A DNA stretch of 36,527 nucleotides from Polyangia bacterium (GCA_036268875.1 DATATI010000069.1:1-36527), one strand, 5' to 3'. Shown: positions 1 through 8,579, counted from the stretch's first letter. The notes: generated by a model from the sequence alone, not told the origin. Numbers and translations are program-made.

Positions 1-135
1 AGCCGGATCCAGGACGTGGACGTGGCGCAGGAGACCTCGAACCTCAGCCGCGCCCAGATCCTGATGCAGGCCGGTGTCTCGGTTCTGGCCCAGGCCAACC
101 AGATCCCGCAGGTCGCCCTCAAGCTCCTCGGGTAA
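1..135 (+). CDS. fliC: Flagellin, C-terminal fragment
   Basis: The frame is open from the first base of the window and ends at TAA 133-135, leaving 44 residues of a gene that begins outside. The fragment has the flagellin D0 C-terminal signature: a helix running from [15 protein letters not shown] through [18 protein letters not shown] and ending in the typical amphipathic tail [10 protein letters not shown]. This helix packs with the N-terminal helix in the core of the flagellar filament and is needed for export and polymerisation. A strong terminator follows, so this is the last gene of its transcript. The symbol fliC is used generically; which flagellin paralog it is cannot be told from 44 residues. 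Confidence 0.9.
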   Translation, partial: SRIQDVDVAQETSNLSRAQILMQAGVSVLAQANQIPQVALKLLG

Positions 136-165
136 TCCGCGAAATATAAAGCGTTTGTTTAAGAA

Positions 166-203
166 CCGCCCCCGGGCTTTTCGGCCCCGGGGCGGTTTTT
201 TTT
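166..203 (+). terminator. Intrinsic terminator after flagellin
   Basis: A GC-rich stem (left arm 166-177, right arm 183-195, loop TTTTC-like, one internal mismatch) is followed directly by eight T residues at 196-203. It lies 30 bases after the flagellin stop and separates that gene from the lipoprotein gene at 255. Confidence 0.9.
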
Positions 204-254
204 CGTCGCCGCCCCGGCACGGTAGGAACTTTGACCCGCCGCGGTTGACTGACT

Positions 255-1517
255 ATGAACATGATCGTGATGAATCGCCGCGCGCTTTGCCTGACGGGCG
301 TGGTGTTGGGGGTCGGCGGCTTGCTCGGCGGCGGTTGCCATGGGGATGACAGCCCGCTCGGTTTGCCCGATGCCTACATGCTGGTCGCTCCGGTTCGCGA
401 TCCCGCCGGTCGCCCGAAGGTGAGCCCCAGCGGTTTGCCGGTGGTCAGCCCGATCGCCATCGACGACCCGGCCACCGCCATTCTGCACAAGCTATTCTTG
501 GTGGGGTTCGTGTCTGAGGTGCTGCGGACCGATTATCTGGCGAAGCAGTTCTTGCGCGAGGCCACCGTGGGCGATGCGGGCTTTTCAGCGGCCGCGCGCC
601 GGTTGGCCAACGAACCAACGGTGTTTCTGGTCGACGATCGCCTCGCCGACGCGACGATTTTTCCCCGGCCGGGGCGCGGCCTGGCGGTCAAGCAGCCCTG
701 GACCTTCGGCGCGCCGAGTGAACGCCCCACGCTGTCCTGGGTGGGCGTGGCGGCGGCGCTGGAACGAGACAGCGCTCTTGGTCAGACGGTGGTCGCTGCC
801 CTGGGACGGCACATCGCTCGTGCTGTCGCCACCGGCGGTGATCCCAGCGCCGCGTCGACAGCGGCGGCGCCCGCGGTCTTGATCGACGGTTACGCGCAAT
901 CCTTGGAAGTGATCGCCCGCGAATGGCGGCTTGGCGAGGGGCCGCAGGGGGCGATGTCACCCGATGCCGGCACCGCCGCCCAGCGCGCGTTGTTCGCGGG
1001 GGTGCGCCAGAACCTTTTTGCCACCGGCCCCAACGGTCACGGCGTGCGCGCGCCGGCCGAGATGCTGGCGGATCCGGGTCTGACGGCTACCGTGCTCTAT
1101 CGGTTCGCCCAGGCCAAAGGCGTGGGCCATCGGGTGGCGCCGCCCGAGCTTTACGGACCGTTCGTCAAGGAACGCGTCCCGCCCGGCATCAGCCCGGCGG
1201 CCGTGCTGGGACCGTTTCGAAACTTCCAGGCCAAGCTGATCGCGGTGTGGGGCCGTGCCGTCCTGCGCGGCAGACCACCGCGCGACATCGTCGACCTGGT
1301 CGAGGACTACGCCACCGATCTGCCGGCCGAACGATCGGAGGCCATCCGTCTGTTCGTCGTCACCACCTTCGGCGCCACCGTGAAGGAGGGCGGCGTCGTG
1401 GCCGGACTGCCGGTGCACGGCAAGCCCAGCAAGGACGTGCTGCCGGAGTTGACCGCCCTGGCGGCCGAGGTCGCCGCCGGCCGCCGCTCGCTGCGCCAGG
1501 CGCTGACCACGCAGTAG
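255..1517 (+). CDS. Putative lipoprotein of unknown function
   Basis: A 420-residue protein that I do not recognise. The N-terminus has a short charged region, a hydrophobic stretch (residues 10-24) and GGGC at 25-28, which would make C28 the lipidated cysteine; the lipobox is weak because position -3 is Gly. The rest is a soluble, mostly helical sequence without cysteine-rich or repeat regions and without any catalytic motif I can name. ATG codons at 255, 261 and 270 are all possible starts; none has a clear Shine-Dalgarno, so the exact start is uncertain. It lies 38 bases upstream of gmd on the same strand and could be cotranscribed with it. Exported location is inferred from the N-terminus; function is unknown. 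Confidence 0.75.
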   Translation: MNMIVMNRRALCLTGVVLGVGGLLGGGCHGDDSPLGLPDAYMLVAPVRDPAGRPKVSPSGLPVVSPIAIDDPATAILHKLFLVGFVSEVLRTDYLAKQFLREATVGDAGFSAAARRLANEPTVFLVDDRLADATIFPRPGRGLAVKQPWTFGAPSERPTLSWVGVAAALERDSALGQTVVAALGRHIARAVATGGDPSAASTAAAPAVLIDGYAQSLEVIAREWRLGEGPQGAMSPDAGTAAQRALFAGVRQNLFATGPNGHGVRAPAEMLADPGLTATVLYRFAQAKGVGHRVAPPELYGPFVKERVPPGISPAAVLGPFRNFQAKLIAVWGRAVLRGRPPRDIVDLVEDYATDLPAERSEAIRLFVVTTFGATVKEGGVVAGLPVHGKPSKDVLPELTALAAEVAAGRRSLRQALTTQ

Positions 1518-1555
1518 CGAGCCCGGCCGCTTGCGGATAAAGTGTCCGGCCACGC

Positions 1556-2566
1556 ATGAAACGCGCGCTGATCACCGGGGTGACGGGACAAGACGGTTCG
1601 TATCTGGCCGAGCTGCTGCTGGCCAAAGGCTATGAGGTCTACGGCATCGTTCGCCGTTCGAGCTCTTTCAACACCGAACGGCTGGACGCCATCTACCAGG
1701 ATCCGCACGCGTCCAATTATCGGCTGCGGTTGGTGTACGGCGATCTCGACGACGCCAGCTCGCTGAACCGCGCGTTGCGGGCGATCAAGCCGGACGAGAT
1801 CTACAACCTGGGCGCGCAAAGCCACGTTCGCGTCAGCTTCGACGTGCCGGAGTACACGGCCTCGACGGTGGCGATGGGCACCCTGCGCCTGCTGGAGGCC
1901 ATTCGCGAGTCGGGCCTGGAACAGACCACCCGCTTTTATCAAGCGTCTTCCAGCGAGATGTTCGGCTCGGCAGCGCCGCCCCAGGACGAGAGCACCCCGT
2001 TCCAGCCGCGCAGCCCTTACGCCTGTGCCAAGGTGTTCGCCCACCAGCTTTGCCAGAACTACCGCGACGCCTACGGCATGTTCATCAGCTGCGGCATTCT
2101 CTTCAATCATGAATCTCCGCGGCGCGGGATCCCCTTCGTCACGCGCAAGATCACCCGCACCGCCGCTCGCATTCGTCACGGCCTCGAATCGAAGTTGTAT
2201 CTGGGCAACCTGGACTCGCGACGCGACTGGGGTTTTGCCGGCGACTATGTGGAGGCGATGTGGATGATGTTGCAGCAGGCGAAGGGCGACGACTACGTGG
2301 TGGCCACCGGCGAATCGCACAGCGTGCGCGAGGTCCTGGACGTCACCTTCGGGGCGCTGGAGCTGGACTGGAAAAAATACGTGGAGATCGATCCCCGTTA
2401 TTTCAGACCCACCGAGGTCGATCACTTGCACGGCAACGCCGCCAAGGCCCAGCGGGTTCTCGGGTGGCGGCCGCGGGTGACGTTTCACCAGCTGATCGAG
2501 ATGATGGTTCGCGGTGACGAGGAAGACGTGCGCTCGTCGCTGGCGGGGCGCCCGCCTAGCTCATGA
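1556..2566 (+). CDS. gmd: GDP-mannose 4,6-dehydratase
   Basis: A 336-residue extended short-chain dehydrogenase that converts GDP-D-mannose to GDP-4-dehydro-6-deoxy-D-mannose in the cytoplasm, using a bound NADP(H). The Rossmann motif [10 protein letters not shown] (residues 8-17) is the hallmark of Gmd, followed by the [12 protein letters not shown] region, the [12 protein letters not shown] motif, the QASSSEMFG segment and the catalytic tyrosine-lysine pair in [20 protein letters not shown] and the [14 protein letters not shown] segment are also typical of the family. Length is slightly shorter than many Gmd proteins, which run to about 340-370. Its TGA overlaps the ATG of the next reductase (ATGA), so the two products are probably made together as one nucleotide-sugar pathway for LPS or exopolysaccharide. 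Confidence in the enzyme class is very high. Confidence 0.95.
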   Translation: MKRALITGVTGQDGSYLAELLLAKGYEVYGIVRRSSSFNTERLDAIYQDPHASNYRLRLVYGDLDDASSLNRALRAIKPDEIYNLGAQSHVRVSFDVPEYTASTVAMGTLRLLEAIRESGLEQTTRFYQASSSEMFGSAAPPQDESTPFQPRSPYACAKVFAHQLCQNYRDAYGMFISCGILFNHESPRRGIPFVTRKITRTAARIRHGLESKLYLGNLDSRRDWGFAGDYVEAMWMMLQQAKGDDYVVATGESHSVREVLDVTFGALELDWKKYVEIDPRYFRPTEVDHLHGNAAKAQRVLGWRPRVTFHQLIEMMVRGDEEDVRSSLAGRPPSS

Positions 2567-3444
2567 ACCCGGTTGCAGCATCGCCCGGCGCGCTGACCGC
2601 GATCATCTTCGGCGCCCGCGGGACCCTGGGCCAGGCCCTGGTCGAGGTGCTGCCGCAACACGGGTACAGCATCGCCGCGGCGCTGGGCAGCGCGGACTGC
2701 GACATCGCCGATGGCGCGGCGGTGCGTGCCGTGATGAAGCGCCTGCAGCCGGCGGTGGTCTTCAACGCCGCCGCCTTCACTGATGTCGACCGCGCCGAGG
2801 ACACACCGGATCGGGCCTTCGCCGTCAACGCCCTGGGCCCGGAAAATCTGGCCAAGGCCGCCAGCGCCTGCGGCGCCGCGCTGGTTCACTATTCAACCGA
2901 CTTTGTCTTTGACGGCGAGCGCGAGCGTCTTTACGACGAGTTTGATCCGCCGTCGCCGCAAGGCCTGTACGCGCGATCGAAGGTGGCAGGCGAGACGCTG
3001 GCGGCGGCCGCGACCGAGCGGCTGTTCACGTTGCGCGTGGGTTGTCTGTACGGCCGCGGCGGGCGCAATTTCCCGTCGACGATCCTTCGCCGCCTGCAAG
3101 CGGGCGAGACCGTGCGCGCCGATCGCGACCGTCGCGGCTCGCCGACGTGGGTGCGGCAGGTGGCGGAGGTTTCGGCGGCGCTGGCCCGCACGTCACACCA
3201 CGGGCTTTATCACTGCACCTCGCAGGGCGAGACCAGTTGGTCCGACTTTGCCCGCTTCATCGCCGATCGTCTGAATCTGCCCGGCGAACGGGTGGTGGAG
3301 ATGACGACCGCGGCGCTGCCGATGAAAGCGCCGCGCCCCCGCCGGGCCATCCTGGACAACCGCCTCTTGCGCCTGCGCGGGCTGGACACGATGTCGACCT
3401 GGCAGGACGCCGCCACCGCCTTCATGGCGTCGGAAGGCGTTTAG
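2563..3444 (+). CDS. rfbD: RmlD-family NDP-4-dehydro-6-deoxysugar reductase
   Basis: A 293-residue SDR of the RmlD substrate-binding family, which reduces a 4-keto-6-deoxyhexose nucleotide. Visible motifs are the Rossmann [10 protein letters not shown] near the N-terminus, [13 protein letters not shown], the STDFVFDG strand, and the catalytic YARSKVAGE (YxxxK). By family the usual substrate is dTDP-4-dehydrorhamnose. However, the gene overlaps gmd by four bases and no rmlA, rmlB or rmlC is seen nearby, so a GDP-linked substrate (a GDP-rhamnose or GDP-6-deoxytalose type reaction) is at least as plausible. That is inference from context. Its stop overlaps the stop of the convergent GGDEF gene by four bases. 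The symbol follows the family, not a proven substrate. Confidence 0.85.
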   Translation: MNPVAASPGALTAIIFGARGTLGQALVEVLPQHGYSIAAALGSADCDIADGAAVRAVMKRLQPAVVFNAAAFTDVDRAEDTPDRAFAVNALGPENLAKAASACGAALVHYSTDFVFDGERERLYDEFDPPSPQGLYARSKVAGETLAAAATERLFTLRVGCLYGRGGRNFPSTILRRLQAGETVRADRDRRGSPTWVRQVAEVSAALARTSHHGLYHCTSQGETSWSDFARFIADRLNLPGERVVEMTTAALPMKAPRPRRAILDNRLLRLRGLDTMSTWQDAATAFMASEGV

Positions 3445-4304
3445 GCGCGCGTCAGCTGCTGGGCGGTCTGCGTGCTCACGTTCTGCGGCGTGCTCAGCGT
3501 CGGAACCAGGCGCAGGTGACTGCCGGTGCGGACCTTCTCCGGCGCTACCATCGCGATGTCGCGGCCTTGGTTCTTGGCCCGATAGAGGGCCTGGTCAGCG
3601 GAGGCGTGGAGGCCTTCGGGGCCCGGCGCGTCGGTGCGGTCGATGTCAGAGACGCCGATGGAAACTGACAGCGGCAGGTGCGCGCCGCTGAGGTGGCGTA
3701 CGCTGGCCAAAATTCGCTGCGCCAGGGCCAACGCTTCACGCGCGGTGGTGTTCACCGCCAGCACGGCGAACTCGTCGCCGCCGTGGCGGGTGGCCAGATC
3801 GGTGGTGCGGCAGTTCTGGCGCAACGCCTCGGCCACCACCTGCAAGGCGCGATCGCCCGCAGAATGGCCGAAGTGATCGTTGACCATCTTCAGCCGATCG
3901 AGATCGATCAGCAGCAACGCCAGCGGCGTGCCGTAACGATCGGCGCGGTTCATCTCCTCGGCCATCTGCGCGTGCAGCCGGCGACGATTGGCCAGTCCAG
4001 TCAGCGGGTCGGTCACGCTGACTTTTTCCAGGTGGTCTTCTTTGCGCGCCGCCCGCCAGCCAACAACGGTGAGGGTCAGGAGGGTGAAGAAGAAGGCGTA
4101 GATGTAAACCTCGGGTTGGCTGGTCAGTTGGTCGCCGATCCACGAAATTCCGGGCGCGGTGTGCGTGCGTATGCTCTGCACAGCCAGAAAGCCGAGCGGC
4201 GCGGCCAGGGCCCGCGGCAGCGCGGCGGCCACATAAACCCACCGTCGAGGCCAATGGGACCGAACTATCGAAGTGCTGCTGCTGGTCAAACGGCGGCTGC
4301 TCAT
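3441..4304 (-). CDS. Membrane GGDEF diguanylate cyclase
   Basis: A 287-residue protein with two predicted membrane segments (about 24-44 and 66-84) followed by a GGDEF domain (about 92-260). The start of the domain reads VTDPLTGLANRR, and the active-site loop GGDEF is intact at 175-179, so it should make cyclic di-GMP from two GTP. An RxxD inhibitory site (RTTD, 166-169) lies exactly five residues before GGDEF, so product inhibition is expected. No large periplasmic sensor is present: the loop between membrane segments is about 20 residues. A C-terminal tail of about 35 residues has no recognised domain. The ATG at 4304 is the natural start. It lies 209 bases beyond dnaE2 on the same strand, so it probably has its own promoter. 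Confidence 0.9.
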   Translation of the reverse strand: MSSRRLTSSSTSIVRSHWPRRWVYVAAALPRALAAPLGFLAVQSIRTHTAPGISWIGDQLTSQPEVYIYAFFFTLLTLTVVGWRAARKEDHLEKVSVTDPLTGLANRRRLHAQMAEEMNRADRYGTPLALLLIDLDRLKMVNDHFGHSAGDRALQVVAEALRQNCRTTDLATRHGGDEFAVLAVNTTAREALALAQRILASVRHLSGAHLPLSVSIGVSDIDRTDAPGPEGLHASADQALYRAKNQGRDIAMVAPEKVRTGSHLRLVPTLSTPQNVSTQTAQQLTRA

Positions 4305-4513
4305 GATGAAGACCTGTTACTTGGAAAACGCGTGCCAATCGCCGGGCATTCCTCGCTGCCCGATTTGTGGGGTTTGCAGACTCTTGCCGTGACCCGTGTG
4401 GCGAACCAGCGTGGCAATAAGGAAACGCTGGCTGATAAAGTAACTTTCACTTTCGTTCACAATTACGTCGGGCCATCCGGCGTGTTTCGAGGAAAAGGAT
4501 GCTTATTGGGGTG
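4305..4513. other. Intergenic region with two inverted repeats
   Basis: A 209-base gap between dnaE2 and the GGDEF gene, with no convincing gene. It contains two perfect inverted repeats: a 6-bp one at 4343-4348/4357-4362 and a 7-bp one (CCAGCGT/ACGCTGG) at 4406-4412/4425-4431. Neither is followed by a T-run on the minus strand. Around 4433-4475 the sequence is AT-richer than its surroundings, and on the minus strand a TTGTGA and a TTTATC are 17 bases apart, a possible but weak promoter for the GGDEF gene. Confidence 0.35.
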
Positions 4514-7500
4514 CTAGTGAAAGTCGTGCGAGATGTCCACCTCCGCCGGGCGGCCAGTTAAAATTGTAAATCGATCTGCTTTCAGCGAGACCACGCCTTG
4601 CTGGTTTTGCACCACGCCGTCGATGACCAGCGCGTTGTTGCTGACCAGCAGGGTCTTGTGCTGGACAAAACGGGCCGGCGTGATGATGGCGTTGGCAAAG
4701 CCGGTCTCGTCTTCCAGAGTGAGAAAGACAAAACCCTTGGCCGTGCCCGGACGCTGGCGAACGATGACCACGCCGCCGATGCGAGCGCGCCGCCCGTCGG
4801 GGATCTGGGCCAGGGCCGCCGCCGACACCACGCCGGCTCGGGTCAACTGATCGCGCAGCGCTGCCACCGGGTGCGGGCCGGTCGACACGCTGGTACCGCG
4901 AAAATCGGCGCCGGTCTCTTCGGCGGCGGTCATCTCGGCCAGCGGCGACGGCGCCACGGGCGACACGCGCCCGAACAGCGCGCCTGAGCGTTGCAACGCC
5001 TCGACTTGCCACAGCGCCTGCCGTCGCGTCCCGCCGAGATCACCCAGCGCGCCGATCTCGGCCAGCGTGGCCATCTCCGCCGCATTGGCTCCCACACGCG
5101 ATTGCAGATCGGCCAGCGACGAGAAGGGCCGCGCCGCGCGCTCGCTCACCAGCCGCTCGCCCACCTCCTGGCGCAGGCCGGACACGTACTTCAGGCCCAG
5201 GCGGACGCTGTCCCGGCTTTCCAGATCGCACAGCCACGGTGAACAGGTGACGTCGATCGGCCGCACCTCGACGCCGTGGCGGACGGCGTCGGTGATCAAC
5301 GTGGCCGGGTGATAAAAGCCGAGTGGATAATTATTCAGCAAGGCGCAGACAAAGGCCGCCGCGTGGTGCGCTTTCAGATACGCCGACGCATAAGCCAGCA
5401 AGGCGAACGAGGCGGCGTGTGATTCGGGGAACCCGTACAGCGCGAAGGATTTGATCCCCAGGACGATCTCTTCCTGCGCGTCGCCGGTGATGCCTTTCTT
5501 GGTCATGCCGGCGCGCAGATCTTTTTCGATCAGCTTCATGCGCTCGACCGAACGTTTGAACCCCATCGCCCGCCGCAGCTCGTCCGCTTGCCCGCCGGTG
5601 AATCCGGCGGCCACCATGGCCATCTGGATCAGCTGTTCTTGAAACAGCGGTACGCCCAGCGTGCGTTTCAAGATCGGTTCGAGCGACGGATGCGCGTAAC
5701 GAACCTTGGTCGCGTCTTGCCGCCGCGTCAGGTACGGGTTGACCATCTTGCCAACGATGGGCCCGGGGCGAATGATCGCCACCTCGACCACCAGATCGTA
5801 AAACTCCTTGGGCTGCATGCGCGGCAGGGTGGCCATCTGGGCCCGCGATTCAACCTGGAAGACACCGACGGTGTCAGCGGCGCGCAGCATGCCGTAGACG
5901 ATCGGATCGTCGGCGGGCAGCTGGGCGTAATCGATGGTCTTGGCTTCGTGGCGCTGGATCAGCTGGGCAGATTCCTCCAACACCGCCATCATTCCCAGGC
6001 CCAAAAGATCGACCTTCACGATCCCCAGATCGGCGCAGTCGTCCTTGTCCCACTGCACGACCACTCGTCCCGGCATGCTGGCCGGCTCCAGCGGCACCAC
6101 TTCATCCAGGTGATGGGCGGCGATGATCATTCCGCCCGAGTGCTGGCCCAGATGCCGCGGCAAATTCAGCATCGCCGTCGCCACGTCGGCCAAAAGCCGG
6201 GTTCGCCCATCGGCAAGAGGAAACCCCGCCGCCGCCAGGTGCGCGCCCAGCGGTTCGTCGTCGCCGTGGATCCAGCCGGGAATGTGCCGAGCGATGCGCG
6301 CCAGTTGTTCTTCGGAAAATCCCAGCGCCCGCCCGCAGTCGCGCACCGCCATGCGCGGCCGGTAGGTGATCACGTTGGCGGTCATGGCGGCGCCGCGCGC
6401 GCCGTACTTGCGATAGACGTACTGAATGACCGCCTCGCGCTTGTCCCCCGACGGCAAATCCAGATCGATGTCGGGCATGCGATCGGCCATCGAGCTGGCG
6501 TTCTGCACACGTTCTTCCGACAAGAACCGTTCGAACAGCAGCTCCATCTTCACCGGATCGATGGCGGTGATGCCGAGGACAAAACAGGTGGCGGAATTCG
6601 CCGCCGACCCGCGGCCCTGGATCATGATGTCGCTTTCCTTGGCGAAGCGGACGATGTCCCAGACCACCAGGAAATAACCGGCCAGGTCCAGCTTGCTGAT
6701 GATGCCGAGCTCGCGGGCAAGCTGCGTTTTCACCTTGGGCAGCAGCGGATCGTCGTCGCGTCGGTCGCGGTACCGAACGCGCATGCCTTCCCAGGTGAGG
6801 TGTTCAAGATAACTTTGCTGGGTGTGGCCAGCGGGGACGGGAAAGGTCGGGAAGGTGTAGCCGAGATCCGCCAGCGTGAAGGCGCAGCGCTCGGCGATGG
6901 TGCCCGTGGCGCGCACGGCGGTGGGCAGATCGGCGAACAGCGTTTGCATTTCGGACGGCGGTTTCAGCCAGCGCTCGCCGTTGCTGGCCAGCAGGCGGCC
7001 GATCTCGTCGACGGTGCGGTGGTGGCGCACGCACGTCAGCACGTCGTGCACGGCGCGCTGGGCGGGCCGCGCATAGCGCACGTCATTGGTGGCGACGATG
7101 CCGATCCCGTATGTGCGCGCCTGAGCAACGGCCGCGCGGCAGGCGTACGCCTCGGCGACGTCAAAGTGACGCTGCACCTCCAGGTACAAACGATCGCGCC
7201 CGAACGCCGCTTGCAGCAGCGGCAAGTCCGCGCGCGCCGCCGCGCCCCCGAGCGCGATCAACCCATCGGCGTGCTCGGCCAAAAGCGCATGGGTGACGCC
7301 GCCCACGGAGGGTCTTCCGGACGGTTCTTTCTTGCGACCTTCCTTGGCCCGGGTCAAAAGCCGGCAGAGGTTGCGATAGCCCTGACGGTTCTCCACCAGC
7401 ACCAGCACCGGCCTCGCGGGCGGCGCCAAGGTGATCTCGGCGCCGACGATCGATCGCAGGCCGTGTTTGCGGGCGGCGCCGAAGAAGCGAGGCGCGCCAT

Positions 7501-7648
7501 AGACGCCGTCGCGATCGCCCAGCGCTAGCGCGCCATAACCAAGTAGCGCGGCCGCCTCGACCAGATCTTCCGGCAGCGACGCTCCGTCGAGGAAGCTGAA
7601 CGCCGACCGACACCGCAACTCGACATAGTCGGACGAATTCGTGGCCAC
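4514..7648 (-). CDS. dnaE2: Error-prone DNA polymerase III alpha-type subunit DnaE2
   Basis: A 1044-residue C-family polymerase of the DnaE2 (ImuC) group, the catalytic member of the ImuA-ImuB-DnaE2 translesion mutasome. An N-terminal PHP domain (about 7-200) begins with VELRCRSAFSFLDGAS. The polymerase core has GRGSAANS (345-352), the catalytic aspartates in PDIDLD (392-397) and the third acidic residue in VKVDLLGLGMM. The C-terminus carries a helix-hairpin region and an OB fold containing RQRPGTAKGFVFLTLEDETG, which is diagnostic for DnaE2 rather than replicative DnaE. Length matches the family (about 1030-1090). The start is GTG at 7646-7648; no good ATG lies upstream. A TTGACA-like -35 and a LexA-like half-site palindrome lie just upstream. 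The upstream neighbours on the strand are a lipoprotein gene, then imuB and imuA. Confidence 0.96.
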   Translation of the reverse strand: MATNSSDYVELRCRSAFSFLDGASLPEDLVEAAALLGYGALALGDRDGVYGAPRFFGAARKHGLRSIVGAEITLAPPARPVLVLVENRQGYRNLCRLLTRAKEGRKKEPSGRPSVGGVTHALLAEHADGLIALGGAAARADLPLLQAAFGRDRLYLEVQRHFDVAEAYACRAAVAQARTYGIGIVATNDVRYARPAQRAVHDVLTCVRHHRTVDEIGRLLASNGERWLKPPSEMQTLFADLPTAVRATGTIAERCAFTLADLGYTFPTFPVPAGHTQQSYLEHLTWEGMRVRYRDRRDDDPLLPKVKTQLARELGIISKLDLAGYFLVVWDIVRFAKESDIMIQGRGSAANSATCFVLGITAIDPVKMELLFERFLSEERVQNASSMADRMPDIDLDLPSGDKREAVIQYVYRKYGARGAAMTANVITYRPRMAVRDCGRALGFSEEQLARIARHIPGWIHGDDEPLGAHLAAAGFPLADGRTRLLADVATAMLNLPRHLGQHSGGMIIAAHHLDEVVPLEPASMPGRVVVQWDKDDCADLGIVKVDLLGLGMMAVLEESAQLIQRHEAKTIDYAQLPADDPIVYGMLRAADTVGVFQVESRAQMATLPRMQPKEFYDLVVEVAIIRPGPIVGKMVNPYLTRRQDATKVRYAHPSLEPILKRTLGVPLFQEQLIQMAMVAAGFTGGQADELRRAMGFKRSVERMKLIEKDLRAGMTKKGITGDAQEEIVLGIKSFALYGFPESHAASFALLAYASAYLKAHHAAAFVCALLNNYPLGFYHPATLITDAVRHGVEVRPIDVTCSPWLCDLESRDSVRLGLKYVSGLRQEVGERLVSERAARPFSSLADLQSRVGANAAEMATLAEIGALGDLGGTRRQALWQVEALQRSGALFGRVSPVAPSPLAEMTAAEETGADFRGTSVSTGPHPVAALRDQLTRAGVVSAAALAQIPDGRRARIGGVVIVRQRPGTAKGFVFLTLEDETGFANAIITPARFVQHKTLLVSNNALVIDGVVQNQQGVVSLKADRFTILTGRPAEVDISHDFH

Positions 7649-7657
7649 CGATGAAGA

Positions 7658-7683
7658 CTGAACATTTGATCAGTCCGTGTCAA
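7658..7683 (-). promoter_or_regulatory. Candidate SOS-controlled promoter of dnaE2
   Basis: On the minus strand a consensus -35 TTGACA (7683-7678) is followed by CTGATCAAATGTTCAG (7673-7658), whose half-sites CTGATC/GTTCAG resemble the LexA box before imuA. Compared with the M. xanthus consensus as I recall it (CTRHAMRYBYGTTCAGS), about 13 of 17 positions fit. The site ends 10 bases before the GTG start of dnaE2. No good -10 hexamer is visible, so the promoter call is tentative. Confidence 0.45.
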
Positions 7684-7701
7684 GTGGTGCGCCCGGTCAG
7701 G

Positions 7702-8505
7702 TCAGCGGATGTCGAGATCGTCGATGTAGATTTTTCCGACGTAGCTGTTGGTGTCGAAGATCTGGATGTCGATGCTGCTGACCATCATCGTCGCCGCCGC
7801 GGTCGGCACCTTGTAGCTCGTGGTTTGCCAGTCGCTGGTCAACGGTTTGATCGTCGGCGTCAACGTCATGCTGCCGGCGCTGGTGATGAGGGTTACCGCC
7901 ATGTACGTGGTGGGCTTTGGTTCAGGGAGGGCGGAGACGTGGATGGTGAGCATCTTGCCGGACAGGTTCTGCTGGTTGGCGGCGAGATCGATCAGGACTT
8001 CTGCCGTGGTGGTGTTGCCTGATGAGCCGCTGAAGGCAGTGGTGATCTCCAGGGCGTGCTGACCGCAATAGTGATTGGCGGTGCTGATGGTGACGCTCTG
8101 GGCGGCGGCTTGCATGGTGCCGAGGCGCGCGCCGGAGGTTCCGCTTTCGAAGGTGAAGGTGGCCGCCGGGGTTGGGCAGGGGTGGTCGACGCTGGCGTCC
8201 ATCGCATCGGCCATCGGGCTAAGGTCGGCAGGGGCGTCGACCGCCGCGCCGCCGCTGCCGTCTCCGCCCGTGCCTGCGCCGCCGGTGCCGTCACCACCGG
8301 TTCCGGCGCCACCTGTTCCCGTGCTACCGCCGGTGCCGGCAAGGCCGCCGCCGCCGCTTCCGCTGTTGCCGCCGGCACCGGTGGAGGGAGCGGCCATCAT
8401 GCCCCGGTTCGCGCAGGCAGAGGCCAAGCCGACCCAGAAAGAAGCCAGCAACAACCAGCGCGCCAGGCGACGGGACCTTCGTGACAACAAAGAAAAGTTT
8501 TTCAT
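7702..8505 (-). CDS. Putative lipoprotein with Gly-rich linker and beta-sandwich-like domain
   Basis: A 267-residue exported protein of unknown function. The N-terminus has an Arg-rich start, a hydrophobic core and the lipobox LASAC, making C31 the probable lipidated residue. Residues 41-88 form a low-complexity linker of GTGG/AGTGGD-type repeats, common in surface lipoproteins of Polyangia-like bacteria. The C-terminal part (about 108-267) is rich in Ser/Thr beta strands, has two cysteines, and reads like a carbohydrate-binding-module type jelly roll (FTFESGTSG at its start, IDIQIFDTNSYVGKIYIDDLDIR near the end split over the last strands); that fold is inferred from pattern only. It lies between imuB and dnaE2 on the same strand, although nothing in it suggests DNA repair. 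It is 74 bases from imuB, with a stem-loop in the gap. Confidence 0.8.
   Translation of the reverse strand: MKNFSLLSRRSRRLARWLLLASFWVGLASACANRGMMAAPSTGAGGNSGSGGGGLAGTGGSTGTGGAGTGGDGTGGAGTGGDGSGGAAVDAPADLSPMADAMDASVDHPCPTPAATFTFESGTSGARLGTMQAAAQSVTISTANHYCGQHALEITTAFSGSSGNTTTAEVLIDLAANQQNLSGKMLTIHVSALPEPKPTTYMAVTLITSAGSMTLTPTIKPLTSDWQTTSYKVPTAAATMMVSSIDIQIFDTNSYVGKIYIDDLDIR
8242..8385 (-). repeat. Gly/Thr/Ala-rich coding repeat
   Basis: The segment encoding residues 41-88 of the lipoprotein consists of degenerate repeats of a 9- to 15-base unit coding for GTGG, GAGTGG and GDGTGG. It forms an unstructured spacer that would hold the C-terminal domain away from the membrane. Such repeats can change length by slippage. 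Confidence 0.75.
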
Positions 8506-8534
8506 TCAGCTGGACCAGCGGGGGATGTACAGAC

Positions 8535-8563
8535 GCTGCGGTCCCCTCCGGCCGGGGCGTAGC
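8535..8563 (-). other. Stem-loop between imuB and the lipoprotein gene
   Basis: GCTGCG (8535-8540) pairs with CGTAGC (8558-8563, one G-T pair) and CCCC (8543-8546) with GGGG (8554-8557), with a two-base bulge and a seven-base loop. It starts 17 bases after the imuB stop on the minus strand. There is no T-run, so it is not a classical intrinsic terminator; it could attenuate or stabilise the imuAB message. Confidence 0.35.
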
Positions 8564-8579
8564 ATAGCGAAACATAGGC

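Noticed and set aside
4330-4450. Possible c-di-GMP riboswitch before the GGDEF gene
   Set aside because: The minus strand has a GCAAACC-like stretch and a stem, but the remaining conserved GEMM segments (GACGCAAAGCC and the GNRA loop) are missing.
5588-7528. 646-residue open frame on the plus strand
   Set aside because: It lies wholly antisense to dnaE2, whose motifs are unmistakable. Long antisense frames are expected at this GC content, and the translation is a low-complexity His/Gln/Arg/Gly mix.
8242-8385. Short tandem repeats resembling a CRISPR or VNTR array
   Set aside because: The units are degenerate, keep the reading frame and code for a Gly-rich linker; there are no unique spacers.
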